64,000 bases of DNA from an uncultured Armatimonadota bacterium (GCA_903904815.1 CAIVDU010000010.1:1-64000); one strand, 5' to 3'; counted from the first letter of the stretch, positions 1 through 9,188 are shown. Notes: generated by a model from the sequence alone, not told the origin. Made by a program: numbers and translations.

Positions 1-55
1 CGGCGCTGCGTTGAACATTGATTGTAAATTGCTAAAGCCTAAAACCATGTGGAGT

Positions 56-77
56 GCGGTCACCCGGGACCGCTTTT
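56..77 (+). terminator. terminator-like hairpin
   Basis: A GCGGTC / GACCGC stem with a six-base loop is followed by TTTT. It could end a gene lying left of the window. The stem is only 6 bp, so the call is weak. Apart from this, the hairpin at 151-177 and the tRNA at 248-321, I see no gene in the first 463 bases. Confidence 0.35.
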
Positions 78-150
78 GCCAGCCCGACCTGGCGGGCGTG
101 GAGAACTTCGGCAAATTCGGCTTCAAAGGCTGGGCGTGTAAATACAATTA

Positions 151-177
151 AGACCTGGCTCCACGCGAGCCAGGTCT
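151..177 (-). terminator. perfect 10-bp hairpin downstream of tRNA-Gly
   Basis: AGACCTGGCT and AGCCAGGTCT form a perfect 10-bp inverted repeat around a 7-nt loop. Read on the minus strand it lies 70 nt after the tRNA-Gly gene and is followed by the moderately T-rich TAATTGTATTT, so it may terminate the tRNA transcript. There is no long T-run. Confidence 0.45.
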
Positions 178-247
178 CGCTAATCCCAGCGCTGCCAGGT
201 CAGCGCACTCCAAATCGGAGCGGTTTGCAAACCAACAGAAAGGAGTT

Positions 248-321
248 TGGAGCGGGTGGCGGGAATCGAACCCGCATGGCCAGCTTGGAAGGCTGGAACT
301 TTACCACTAAGCTACACCCGC
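248..321 (-). tRNA. tRNA-Gly (anticodon UCC)
   Basis: Read on the minus strand, the seven-base acceptor arm GCGGGTG pairs with CACCCGC. The anticodon arm CCAGC-CTTCCAA-GCTGG has UCC in the loop, and the T-arm contains GGTTCGATTCC. U73 is the discriminator base expected for bacterial glycine tRNA, and CCA is encoded at 250-248. The cloverleaf is intact over 74 nt. It decodes GGA and GGG. Confidence 0.96.
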
Positions 322-463
322 GTGTGCCGGAAGAAAAATATACCACACGCGCTCATCGTTGTGGGTAGGTCTCGGGGAAGGAATCGTTTCATCCGAGTGT
401 CAACTTGGAACTTTGGATGGGGAAATTCCATATTAAACGATTCCATGTTAATCTAGTGATCGC

Positions 464-3202
464 ATGAGGGGAATCGGAATAATCTTTGCCGCTGCGGCGA
501 TTACAGTGGCGCTTGTCGACTCGGCGAGTGGGCAGACCTCGCCGCCGAAATCTCCTCCTCCCCCCGATCACCTCGGGGTAAAGCACGGGTCAGTTTCCGC
601 GACAAGTGGCGAACTCAAGCTTGAACTTCTAAAGGATTCTCAGACCCTTTCTGCTCTTCGACCTAACCAGCAAGGCGACTTTGACTTCACGCCTTCGGAC
701 CGTCAGCCGGTTCGCTGGTCGAACGGCTACTACCATTTCGGCGACATCACGTTTCGGACGCGTGACGCTGGCGCAACCGCATGGGCGGACTTTTCTTCGG
801 CCAAAGAACGACATCCGGTCTTGCCGCTGGCCGCCTCCATGCCGTCGACGATTGCGTCTTCGGATCTCGGTCCCACGCTGCCACCGGACTCTCCTTTATC
901 GATCGTTCGGACCTGGAAGACCGACCAAGGCCACCTTGTGTTGGAATTCAAGCTCACTAACCGCAGGGACAAGCCGGTCGAGATTGGATCGTTGGGAATA
1001 CCCCTCGAACTCAACAACATCATCAGCGATCGATCGCTTGAAGAAGCGCACGCGAGGTGCACATTCTCGGATCCCTATATGGGTCAGGACGCGGGATACG
1101 TGCAGGTGACTCGGTTGAGTGGAAAGGGACCCGCTCTCGTCATCGTTCCGGAAGGGAAGACGCCGTTTGAGGCTTACCGCCTCCTGAATGAGCCGACGAG
1201 GCCGAACCAGACATTTGAGGGTGAGTTTGCTTGGCAGGTACTGAGCAAGGCGTACTCGGAAAATGAGTGGAAGAGCGCCAAACAGTGGAACCCCGCTTCT
1301 TCGCGGACGCTGGCTCCCGGGGAGTCTTGGACGATCGGGCTCAAGTTTCTCGTCTCTCCCAGCATCCGAGACATTGAAAACACGTTGACCGCCGCGGGTA
1401 GACCGGTAGCGGTCGGCATTCCCGGCTACATCTTACCGATGGATCAGGACGGCAAACTTTTTCTTCGCTATTCGAAGAAGGTGAAGTCAATCGTCAGCGA
1501 TTCCCCCGGGTCGGTGGAGACAATCCTAACCGGCGGTCTCAAGGGTGGTTGGCAGGCGGTGTCGGTCCACGGAAAGGCGTGGGGCCGGGCCCGTCTTACG
1601 GTCACCTATGCCGACGGCTTGGTGCAGACGGTTCACTACTACATCACAAAACCAGCGGCGACCGCGGTTGCCGACCTCGGACGGTTCCTGACCACCAAGC
1701 AATGGTTTACGGATGAATCGGATCCCTTCCATCGGGCGCCCTCGGTGATCAGTTACGACCGAGAGGCCGACAAACAGGTTTTGCAAGACAGTCGGGTCTG
1801 GATTGCGGGGTTGGGTGACGAGGGCGGATCGGGGTCGTGGCTGGCCGCCGCGATGAAGGAGTTGGGCGACCCAAATCCGGAAGAGGTCGCCAAGTACGAG
1901 CAGTTCATCGACAAAGTGTTGTGGGGCCAGTTGCAATTCAGCGAGGGACCGAACAAGTTTGGGGTCAAGAAGAGTGTCTTCTTCTACGATCCGGCCGAGG
2001 TTCCTGGATACGTCTATGATCCCAAACTTTACTGGAAGAGATGGACAAGTTGGAGTAAACAGACGATCCAAGATGTCGGTCGGGGCTACAACTACCCCCA
2101 CGTGGTAGCCGCCTATTGGTCTCTCTATCGAATCGCGCGGAACCACCCTGGCTTGGTAAAAAATCACGGTTGGGATTGGTATCTGAATCAAGCGTACGAG
2201 ACCACGAAGTTCCTGACCAATACCGACGCAAACGGCGACTGGAGAGTAGGATACGTCGACGCCGGCCTCATGGAAGGCGACATCTTCCTCGAGTTGCTCA
2301 CAGACCTTAAGCGAGAGGGTTGGACAGCCAAAGCTACCGAAATCGAGTCGCGCATGAAGAAGCGGGCAGACCATTGGAGATCGCTCGCATTCCCTTTTGG
2401 CAGCGAAATGGCGTGGGACTCGACCGGACAAGAAGAGGTTTTTGCCTGGTGCAACTACTTCGGATACGACGACAAGGCGCTCGTTTCCCTGGATTCGATC
2501 CTGGGGTACATGCCGACGCTTCCCCACTGGGGGTACAACGGCAACGCCCGCCGGTATTGGGACTTCCTGTATGGTGGCAAGCTCAGCCGAATCGAGCGGC
2601 AGCTTCACCATTACGGCTCGGGGATCAACTCTCTTCCGGTGCTCAGTTATTACCGCGAACATCCGGAGGATACGTATCTGCTTCGCGTGGGATATGGCGG
2701 GGCAATGGGAGCTTTGTCGAATATCGATCAGGAAGGGTTCGCATCTGCTGCCTTCCACTCTTTCCCTTCGACTTTGAAATGGGATGCCTATTCCGGAGAT
2801 TACGGGCCGAACTTCTTCGGCCATGCCCTGGCGAGCGCGACCTATCTCGTTGATGATCCTCGTTTCGGATGGCAGGCGTTTGGCGGGAACGTGACGGTAT
2901 CCAAGCGATGGGTCAGTGTCGAGCCGAAGGATTCCTTCCGGGAGCGGGTCTTCGTGGCGCCGGTTGGTCTTTGGCTGACCTTGGATGCGGGGAGATTCCA
3001 ACGTGTTTCGTTGAACTTTAAAACGCACGAGGTGCGCATCGAGTTATGTCCCGCCGATGCCTTTACGCCGAATGCCCGATTAAGGATCGAATCACCAGGC
3101 TCGAAATTGGCTAAGGCTCAGCTTCAAGGACATCATGTTTTCGAACGGGATGGCTTTACGGTTCCCCTGGGACCGGGAGCCACGCTGCTGTCGATCAAGT
3201 GA
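464..3202 (+). CDS. secreted DUF5695-like protein (six-hairpin glycosidase-like)
   Basis: This 912-residue protein has an N-terminal signal peptide (hydrophobic residues about 5-24, cleavage probably near SASGQ). The N-terminal half looks like beta-rich carbohydrate-active-enzyme modules. The middle and C-terminal half has aromatic-rich stretches such as YNYPHVVAAYW and LPHWGYNGNARRYWDF, reminiscent of alpha/alpha six-hairpin glycosidases. Overall composition and length suggest the DUF5695 group of secreted proteins, recognised from memory rather than by search; the substrate is unknown. There is no Shine-Dalgarno sequence. TAATCT lies 9 nt before the ATG, so a leaderless start is possible. 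It is convergent with the ACP-phosphodiesterase-like gene. Confidence 0.7.
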   Translation: MRGIGIIFAAAAITVALVDSASGQTSPPKSPPPPDHLGVKHGSVSATSGELKLELLKDSQTLSALRPNQQGDFDFTPSDRQPVRWSNGYYHFGDITFRTRDAGATAWADFSSAKERHPVLPLAASMPSTIASSDLGPTLPPDSPLSIVRTWKTDQGHLVLEFKLTNRRDKPVEIGSLGIPLELNNIISDRSLEEAHARCTFSDPYMGQDAGYVQVTRLSGKGPALVIVPEGKTPFEAYRLLNEPTRPNQTFEGEFAWQVLSKAYSENEWKSAKQWNPASSRTLAPGESWTIGLKFLVSPSIRDIENTLTAAGRPVAVGIPGYILPMDQDGKLFLRYSKKVKSIVSDSPGSVETILTGGLKGGWQAVSVHGKAWGRARLTVTYADGLVQTVHYYITKPAATAVADLGRFLTTKQWFTDESDPFHRAPSVISYDREADKQVLQDSRVWIAGLGDEGGSGSWLAAAMKELGDPNPEEVAKYEQFIDKVLWGQLQFSEGPNKFGVKKSVFFYDPAEVPGYVYDPKLYWKRWTSWSKQTIQDVGRGYNYPHVVAAYWSLYRIARNHPGLVKNHGWDWYLNQAYETTKFLTNTDANGDWRVGYVDAGLMEGDIFLELLTDLKREGWTAKATEIESRMKKRADHWRSLAFPFGSEMAWDSTGQEEVFAWCNYFGYDDKALVSLDSILGYMPTLPHWGYNGNARRYWDFLYGGKLSRIERQLHHYGSGINSLPVLSYYREHPEDTYLLRVGYGGAMGALSNIDQEGFASAAFHSFPSTLKWDAYSGDYGPNFFGHALASATYLVDDPRFGWQAFGGNVTVSKRWVSVEPKDSFRERVFVAPVGLWLTLDAGRFQRVSLNFKTHEVRIELCPADAFTPNARLRIESPGSKLAKAQLQGHHVFERDGFTVPLGPGATLLSIK

Positions 3203-3316
3203 GGGCGCTCGCGCACTGAGCTTCCAAAGGGACGTGTTGCAGATGAGACGGTGTTTCAATGCAAATCCGCCTTTCCGCATGCAGAGAGGAATGTATTTGC
3301 GAACTGACATCAGAGG

Positions 3317-3940
3317 TCACAGATCGTGTTCTAAGGGACGCTCTTTCCAGTAGGGGGCTGCTTCGGGCTCTCTCGACCGGGCAAAGCTCACGAGTTCAGG
3401 AAGAAATTGGCGGAACGCGGCTTCGATGAGCGCCTCGCGCTCAAAGATCATCGGCGCGGCCTGGGCCAGCGGATTGGCTCGCCGGAGGCGCGAATTTAAG
3501 GCTCGAAGCATGCGGTGGACCGACTCGGGGTGCCGATACGATCCAAGCCAGTCGTAGGTCGTCATGCTCTCGACTACCGGCAGAAATGCGGGTGGTCCTA
3601 AGGGCTGGGTAGCGATCAGGTCACGATACACTTGGGCGGAGAACTCCTCAAGGCTAATCGTCGCGAACTCATGCCAAGACCTAGCCAAGAGGTGATCAAA
3701 GGCGACGTCGAGGAGGATTCCCGCGTAGCGACTGAATTCGGTGGGGAAGTTCTTGGCCACGTCGGTCACCGAAGTGTGATCGTCAGAGAAGGCGTCGATC
3801 GCTCGATGCAGGCGGATGCCCTCTTGGATACGACGTGCGAATGTCGAGGGAACCGTGCCCTTTACAAAGTCCGCGCAGGCGTTTCCCAACCGAGATTCTG
3901 GATGGTTTGGAGAGAGGAACAAGTGGGCGAGGTAGTTCAG
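3317..3940 (-). CDS. acyl carrier protein phosphodiesterase-like (AcpH family)
   Basis: The family (AcpH, DUF479) removes 4'-phosphopantetheine from acyl carrier protein. The expected N-terminal signature NYLAHLFLS is present only if translation begins at the CTG at 3940; a TTG at 3922 would cut it off. The CTG overlaps the upstream antiporter stop as CTGA, and GAGGTG lies about 7 nt before it, a good ribosome binding site. From the CTG the protein is 207 aa, close to the family's usual 190-200. Other matching segments are NACADFVKG and LHRAIDAFSDDH (metal-site Asp/His). Translational coupling to the fluoride antiporter is inferred; the functional reason for the pairing is unknown. Confidence 0.8.
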   Translation of the reverse strand: MNYLAHLFLSPNHPESRLGNACADFVKGTVPSTFARRIQEGIRLHRAIDAFSDDHTSVTDVAKNFPTEFSRYAGILLDVAFDHLLARSWHEFATISLEEFSAQVYRDLIATQPLGPPAFLPVVESMTTYDWLGSYRHPESVHRMLRALNSRLRRANPLAQAAPMIFEREALIEAAFRQFLPELVSFARSREPEAAPYWKERPLEHDL

Positions 3941-5280
3941 GGAGTCGCACCTCGTTGATCTTCTTCCTCTCGGTCAAAGGTGGGACGGCGGATTCGGAAC
4001 CCTTGCTTTTGGATCGTTCTGAGCGTTTGTCCTTCCTCGATCTCCGCGTCGTAAGTCTTAGGGTGGTGGACCTGTTGGGAAAGGTAGATCCCGCGATGAC
4101 CACTTAGGATGTAGCTGATCACACACGTGATGAAAAGGGGAACGACGAGGTGAGAGCCGAACAACTCCACGCCCATCATGGTGCATGCCAGAGGGGTGTT
4201 CGCCGCGCCCGCGAACACGGCCACGAATCCCAGGGCAGCGAAGAGTGCCGGGTCTTGGTGGGTAAGTTGGGCGAAGGCACATCCTAGAGTGGATCCGATA
4301 CAGAAGAGGGGAGTGACCTCGCCACCTTTGAACCCCGCGCCGAGAGTCACCGCCGTGAACAGAATCTTAAGGAGAAACGCGTAGAGCGGGATATTGGCGG
4401 CATGGAACGACCGTTCCATCAGTGGGATGCCCAGCCCATTGTAGTCCTGGCTGCCGACGATGAGAGTCAGGACAATGATGAGCGCTCCGCCGACGATGGG
4501 GCGGACATAAGATGCCCCCTTCACGTCCCTACAGAGGGTTTGAATCCAGTGGGTGAGTTCGGAGAAGGCTGCGCTTGCCGCGGCAAATAGCACGCCAGCG
4601 ATGACGACAAGCGCGGTGGTACAAGGGGTAAGCGTGAACGTCGTTGCGGCGTCGTACACGTGATGGTGGATTCCGAGCCCGCGACAAACGACGTCTCCGA
4701 CAATGCTCGCCACCAGGCACGGAACGAGTGCGTTGTACCGAATTCGACCGATAGCGAGCACCTCCAGGCCGAAAATCGCCCCCGCCGCCGGGGTTCCGAA
4801 GACAGATCCGAATCCTGCAGAGATTCCGGTCATCAGGAGGATGCTGCGATCCTCCTTCGATAGCCGAAGTGGCTTCACGGCTAGGTCGGCGAGTGTCCCA
4901 CCCATTTGGACCGCGGTGCCCTCACGTCCGGCCGACCCACCAAACAGGTGAGTCAATACGGTGGTGACGAGGATGAGAGGCGCCATTCGGAAGGGAATGA
5001 CCCCGTTCGGGTCGTGAATCCTTTCGAGCAGGAGATTATTGCCTCCGGCCGCCGACTTACCATGATTGGCGTAGACGAGGCCGATTGCCGCTCCGGCGAC
5101 CGGCAGCAGGAACAAGAGCCAAGGGTTCGCAACCCGGGTTTCTGTGGCTCGGTCAAGTGCCCAAAGAAACCCAGCCGAGGCACATCCGGAAAGGAGCCCG
5201 ACCCATGCGCCGAGGCAGGTCCATTTGACCAGCATCAAGCCAAGTGCGTACTGCTCCTGGATTCTCGATCGGTAGTTCAC
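3937..5280 (-). CDS. CLC-F type fluoride/proton antiporter
   Basis: This 447-residue membrane protein has the CLC fold. The gating-glutamate motif GREGT is at 118-122 (E120). GGEVTPLF at 319-326 gives Glu-Val-Thr at 321-323, which is characteristic of the fluoride-selective CLC-F branch rather than the chloride branch, where this is GxFxP. The first selectivity segment reads GGNNLLLE near residue 80 instead of GSGIPE. CLC-F proteins expel fluoride in exchange for protons. A fluoride riboswitch lies in its leader, which strongly supports this specificity. Start is GTG at 5280. The stop overlaps the start of the acpH-like gene. Confidence 0.92.
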   Translation of the reverse strand: MNYRSRIQEQYALGLMLVKWTCLGAWVGLLSGCASAGFLWALDRATETRVANPWLLFLLPVAGAAIGLVYANHGKSAAGGNNLLLERIHDPNGVIPFRMAPLILVTTVLTHLFGGSAGREGTAVQMGGTLADLAVKPLRLSKEDRSILLMTGISAGFGSVFGTPAAGAIFGLEVLAIGRIRYNALVPCLVASIVGDVVCRGLGIHHHVYDAATTFTLTPCTTALVVIAGVLFAAASAAFSELTHWIQTLCRDVKGASYVRPIVGGALIIVLTLIVGSQDYNGLGIPLMERSFHAANIPLYAFLLKILFTAVTLGAGFKGGEVTPLFCIGSTLGCAFAQLTHQDPALFAALGFVAVFAGAANTPLACTMMGVELFGSHLVVPLFITCVISYILSGHRGIYLSQQVHHPKTYDAEIEEGQTLRTIQKQGFRIRRPTFDREEEDQRGATP

Positions 5281-5401
5281 CGGGTGTCACCGTCTCGAAG
5301 CGCGTTGGAGGGTTTGGCCTTGAGGGATAGGGGTCTGTTCAATTCATCACCGCATTCGAAGGGGCGATGCATTCGGAGCGCGACGCGCCTACGGCAAAGC
5401 C

Positions 5402-5469
5402 ACCGTAGGAGTCATAAGCCAAGTCCCCATAGGGCGAAGGCGGTTTGATCAGGGCGAACTCCATGCCCC
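5402..5469 (-). ncRNA. fluoride riboswitch (crcB motif)
   Basis: On the minus strand the leader reads GGGGCATGGAGTTCGCCC, then AAACCGCC, then GGCTTATGACTCCTAC. This follows the crcB-motif order: a G-rich pseudoknot strand pairing with GCCC, P1 formed by GGAGT (5462-5458) with ACTCC (5412-5408), and P3 formed by GCC/GGC with an inner CGCCC/GGGG extension. Two positions deviate from the usual consensus (GGGC-A instead of GGCG-A; GGCTTATG instead of GGCTGATG). CCTACGG and CCGTAGG (5409-5390) can form a competing hairpin just after P1. No U-run follows, so control may act on translation. It precedes the CLC-F start by 121 nt. Confidence 0.87.
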
Positions 5470-5500
5470 GGCAACCCTTTCGAGCTGCTGCTTGTTTGGT

Positions 5501-5506
5501 TTTATA
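5501..5506 (-). promoter_or_regulatory. -10 box of the riboswitch transcript
   Basis: TATAAA on the minus strand lies about 32 nt upstream of the riboswitch aptamer. No convincing -35 was found. The position would give a short leader before the aptamer. The 5281-5633 interval holds this promoter, the riboswitch with its expression platform and, on the plus side, the upstream region of the GH26 gene. Confidence 0.45.
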
Positions 5507-5633
5507 CCTGGTTGACCGATATTGCAGTGTTCCGTTGGCAGATTGTGGTGCGATGCGGTCAGGCCCAACCTGGTAAATGAGCCTGCGGCACGGTTAACCG
5601 TAACTATTTGCCAGTTGGGGCGTTCGAATCTAG

Positions 5634-7223
5634 ATGCGTTCACGCGAAATGAGAAAGCGTCGATCCTGGGTGTTTGCGGTCTTGATGCTGGCATCGCTGC
5701 TTTTCGCAGGATATGCGTTTGCGAAGCATCGACGCCTAAGCGCGGTGCCGGCGCGAGGGGTGGCTCGTCGCGATTACCTCGAACAGTTGGCCCATGACGA
5801 GCCTACCGCGGCGAACTATAAGCTGCTGGCCGAAGCGAACATCGCCATCGATGACTTCTCTGACGCCCAGCGTTCCTTCGCCCATGCCGCCGACCTCTAT
5901 CGTTCCAAGAACATGGTCAGTGAAGGGTATGCCACGGATCGCTTGGCCGAGCGGTATGAGGTCGAGGCAATTCCGTTTGAGCAAACGCGCACAACGGTCG
6001 AGGACGTGACGCAGTTCGACTCGAGCGCTCGCCTCGAACCGACCTACGGTTGCTACACCGGAGCATTCATTGATCATGAAGACTCGATTCACGGAACGTA
6101 TCGCGATGAGTACGCTACCTGGCGCAGAGACGCAAGCGCGTTCAATCACCTGACGGGAATTCACCACGCGGTCTTCTTCATGTATCTTGGCTACGGCAGG
6201 TCTTTCCCGGCAAAGTTCGTCCGGCACATGAACGATAACGGCGCGGCTGCGCAGATTGCCTGGGAACCGGATAGTTTGGCCCAGGTCAAGGATGACGAGT
6301 ACCTGCATCGATTCGCGCGGGATGCCAAAGCCTCCCATACGCCGATCTTCCTGAGGTTCGCGAGCGAAATGAACGGAGACTGGGTGCCCTATAACGGGGA
6401 CCCGGCGAGATACATCGAGAAGTTCCGCTTGGTCTCACGAGTAATGCACGAGGAAGCGCCGAACGTGGCGATGGTCTGGTGTCCCTTTGAGACTCCGGTG
6501 CGGACCTTGGCCGACTATTATCCGGGCCCGGAGGCCGTGGATTGGGTCGGTATCAACATCTACAGCGTTCCGTTTTGGGACAACGATCCCAACCGTACGG
6601 CCGAATGGCGTAACCCCGCAGATGCCTTGCGGTTTATTTATGATCGTTATGCGAAGGCCCACCCGATCATGATTTGCGAGTATGCAGCGAGCCATCGGTC
6701 GTCGCTGGACGGAGTCGAACGCGCCGACTTTGCCCGAACGAAGATGGGAGAGTTGTATGCTTCGTTGCCTCGAATCTATCCTCGGGTGAAGGCGGTGTGC
6801 TGGCTCAGCATGAACGCCATCAAACACGCAACGCCAGGGCGGCAGAAGAATGACTATTCGCTTCTCGGTAACGACTGGGTGCGGAGGCGATATCGGGAAG
6901 TCGCGGACGATCCCTATTTTCTCGGGGCGGTGTCTCGTTCCAAACCAGCGGTCGCTCGACAAGAGACGAAGGAGTTGCGAGATGGCGACACGATTCACGG
7001 CCGGGTGCCTCTTAGCGCTTGGGTCAAGCTCTACGACGATGAACCAAGGGTGATTTGGAAGGTAAACGGGACGGAGATGTTTAGCTCGTCGACGCCCGGG
7101 CCTTACCGATGGGTCTTGGATGCCGGCAAACTGCCGGTTGGTCCGGCAACAATTGAGTTGATTGTCGAGGATCGTGAGGGAAGAGAAGCCGCTCATTCGA
7201 CTCGTCGAGTGGTTGTTGGGTAA
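5634..7223 (+). CDS. membrane-anchored GH26-like glycoside hydrolase
   Basis: The 529-residue protein has an N-terminal membrane anchor or signal (about residues 12-30), a short helical TPR-like stretch (about 50-105), a catalytic TIM-barrel domain (about 130-430) and a C-terminal Ig-like domain (about 455-529). FASEMNGDW carries the proposed acid/base E245, and MICEYAAS carries the nucleophile E349, in GH26 spacing. GH26 enzymes cut beta-mannan or related beta-glucans; the exact substrate cannot be read here. ATG at 5649 is an alternative start that still keeps the signal anchor. It acts outside the cytoplasm, next to other polymer-degrading enzymes. Confidence 0.85.
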   Translation: MRSREMRKRRSWVFAVLMLASLLFAGYAFAKHRRLSAVPARGVARRDYLEQLAHDEPTAANYKLLAEANIAIDDFSDAQRSFAHAADLYRSKNMVSEGYATDRLAERYEVEAIPFEQTRTTVEDVTQFDSSARLEPTYGCYTGAFIDHEDSIHGTYRDEYATWRRDASAFNHLTGIHHAVFFMYLGYGRSFPAKFVRHMNDNGAAAQIAWEPDSLAQVKDDEYLHRFARDAKASHTPIFLRFASEMNGDWVPYNGDPARYIEKFRLVSRVMHEEAPNVAMVWCPFETPVRTLADYYPGPEAVDWVGINIYSVPFWDNDPNRTAEWRNPADALRFIYDRYAKAHPIMICEYAASHRSSLDGVERADFARTKMGELYASLPRIYPRVKAVCWLSMNAIKHATPGRQKNDYSLLGNDWVRRRYREVADDPYFLGAVSRSKPAVARQETKELRDGDTIHGRVPLSAWVKLYDDEPRVIWKVNGTEMFSSSTPGPYRWVLDAGKLPVGPATIELIVEDREGREAAHSTRRVVVG

Positions 7224-7233
7224 GTCGAACCTG

Positions 7234-7239
7234 TAATAT
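7234..7239 (+). promoter_or_regulatory. -10 box, probable leaderless start of CocE-like gene
   Basis: TAATAT lies 9 nt before the GTG start at 7249, which has no Shine-Dalgarno sequence. It sits just after the stop of the GH26 gene. Confidence 0.4.
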
Positions 7240-7248
7240 GGCTCTACC

Positions 7249-9102
7249 GTGAGGCTCACTTCCTATCTCATCAGCTCCTTGGCCCTTTTTGCCGTCGTCG
7301 GCAGTAGCTACGCCCAGTCCGGTTATCGGGTTGAGGACCACTACACGAAGGTCGAGTACATGATCCCCATGAGGGACGGGGTGAAGTTGTACTGTCAGGT
7401 CTATATTCCAAAGGATGTCCCGGGCACTCACCCGATTCTCATGGAGCGAACTCCTTACAACGCGGGACCACACGGGCCGACCAGTTTTCGGGGATTCAGA
7501 GGTTCGCCCAAGTTGGAAGAGAAAGGCTACATCTTCGCGTTCACCGACGTGAGAGGGCATTACTATTCGGAAGGAGACTACGTCAATATCCGTCCTGAGC
7601 TCCATCCCGGCGAGACAGGAATCGACGAGAGCACCGATACCTACGATACGGTCGATTTCCTCATCAAGAATGTGCCGAACAACAACCAGGCAGTTGGCCT
7701 GTGGGGCATTTCGTATCCGGGGTTCTACGCAGGCGTGGGTGCGATTCATAATCACCCGGCATTAAAGGCGGTGTCTCCCCAGGCTCCCGTTTCGAACTGG
7801 TTCATTGGAGACGATTTTCACCACAACGGCGCGTTTTTTCTTCAGGATGCGTTCGACTTCCTTTCGGGATTTGGGACAGTCCGCAAGGGGCCGGGGCCGT
7901 CCTTGGGTGACCGACCCCAATTTGAGCGAGGGACGCAGGGCGCTTATCAGTTCTTTCTCAATACCGGCGCACTACCGAATTTCGATGCCAACTATTACAA
8001 GGGGGCAATTCCGTTCTGGAAGGACCTGATGGACCACCCCACTTATGATCAGTGGTGGAAGGACCGTAGCCTGCCGGACCACATGATGGACGTTCACTGC
8101 GCGGTCTTGACGGTAGGTGGATGGTTCGACGCGGAGGACATGTGGGGCGCTCTGAACCTGTCCAAGCAGACCACCCGGCAGAATCCAGGTACGCCATCAT
8201 TCCTCGTAATGGGGCCGTGGTATCACGGCATGTGGGCGAGTAAGTCGGGACAGACATTCGGAGATCTGGACTTCGGCCAGAACACAAGTGTTTGGTATCA
8301 GGATAACGTCGAGTTTCCATTCTTCGAGAAGTACCTGAGGGGGCAGAATGTGGCCCCGCCGGCGAAAGCGACCCTCTTCGAGACCGGAGCAAACCAGTGG
8401 CGTCAGTTCGGTGAGTGGCCTCCGAAAGAACTCACTAAGACGGATTTCTATTTCGGACCAAAAGGGTCGCTAACCACCACCAGACCGATCGACAAGGGAG
8501 CCGACTCTTACATCAACGATCCCGCCCGTCCAACACCCTATTTGGAAAAGCCTGAGACGCCGCGTCGGACCCGTGAGTACATGATCGATGATCAAAGATG
8601 GGCCCAGAAGCGGTGGGACGTCTTGACGTACGCGGCTGATCCGGTTGTAAGCGACGCCCGAGTTGCGGGTCCGGTGGATGTCAATCTTTGGGTGAGCACG
8701 ACCGGGACGGACGCCGACTTCGTGGTAAAGGTCATCGACGTCTGGCCAAGCGATGCCCGTGAGGTCTCCCCCAAGGGCGTGCCCATGGCCGGGTATCAGC
8801 AGGAGCTACGGGCGGATGTGTTTCGAGGCAAGTTCCGGAATTCCTACACGACTCCTCAGCCGTTTGTGCCGGGCGCCCCGACCTTGGTTCATTTCCGCTT
8901 GAACGATCTGCTGCACACCTTCAAAGCGGGCCATCGCCTGATGGTTCAGATCCAGAGTGACTGGTTCCCCCTGGTCGACCGTAATCCGAATAGCTTCGTG
9001 AACATCAACACGGCGAAGGACTCAGACTTCCAGAAGGCGACGATCACCCTTTATCGTGACCCAGCTCATCCAAGCCGCTTGACTTTCGGGACGCTGAAGT
9101 AG
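7249..9102 (+). CDS. secreted CocE/NonD family alpha/beta hydrolase
   Basis: This 617-residue protein begins with a signal peptide (about residues 1-22, ending SYAQ). The alpha/beta hydrolase core carries the nucleophile motif GISYPG with Ser155, preceded by the oxyanion region TDVRGHYYSEGDY. A C-terminal jelly-roll domain of the X-Pro dipeptidyl-peptidase (PepX) type runs from about 430 to the end. Related enzymes include cocaine esterase, alpha-amino acid ester hydrolase and acylases; substrate cannot be assigned. The start is GTG. It may form a transcription unit with the GH26 gene 25 bp upstream, but an own promoter is also visible. Confidence 0.9.
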   Translation: MRLTSYLISSLALFAVVGSSYAQSGYRVEDHYTKVEYMIPMRDGVKLYCQVYIPKDVPGTHPILMERTPYNAGPHGPTSFRGFRGSPKLEEKGYIFAFTDVRGHYYSEGDYVNIRPELHPGETGIDESTDTYDTVDFLIKNVPNNNQAVGLWGISYPGFYAGVGAIHNHPALKAVSPQAPVSNWFIGDDFHHNGAFFLQDAFDFLSGFGTVRKGPGPSLGDRPQFERGTQGAYQFFLNTGALPNFDANYYKGAIPFWKDLMDHPTYDQWWKDRSLPDHMMDVHCAVLTVGGWFDAEDMWGALNLSKQTTRQNPGTPSFLVMGPWYHGMWASKSGQTFGDLDFGQNTSVWYQDNVEFPFFEKYLRGQNVAPPAKATLFETGANQWRQFGEWPPKELTKTDFYFGPKGSLTTTRPIDKGADSYINDPARPTPYLEKPETPRRTREYMIDDQRWAQKRWDVLTYAADPVVSDARVAGPVDVNLWVSTTGTDADFVVKVIDVWPSDAREVSPKGVPMAGYQQELRADVFRGKFRNSYTTPQPFVPGAPTLVHFRLNDLLHTFKAGHRLMVQIQSDWFPLVDRNPNSFVNINTAKDSDFQKATITLYRDPAHPSRLTFGTLK

Positions 9103-9154
9103 TTTGGCGAGAAGCTGGCTCTTAACGATCTCTTAACAGTTGTGAGAGACCCTT

Positions 9155-9181
9155 CATTCGGCCTTTTGTTAAGGCCGAATG
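9155..9181. other. 11-bp perfect hairpin before metallophosphoesterase gene
   Basis: CATTCGGCCTT and AAGGCCGAATG form a perfect 11-bp inverted repeat with a 5-nt loop, ending 7 nt before the ATG at 9189. No T-run follows. It could be a terminator for the upstream gene or a hairpin limiting initiation of the downstream gene. Confidence 0.5.
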
Positions 9182-9188
9182 ACCACTT

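Noticed and set aside
54-456. Two short frames overlapping the tRNA, one reading RVAGIEPAW
   Set aside because: This is the familiar false translation of a tRNA gene, and the tRNA cloverleaf explains the sequence.
1526-3028. 500-codon minus-strand frame opposite the secreted DUF5695-like gene
   Set aside because: Arg/Pro-rich composition and no motifs. It is the shadow of a GC-rich coding strand; the plus-strand protein has a signal peptide and family features.
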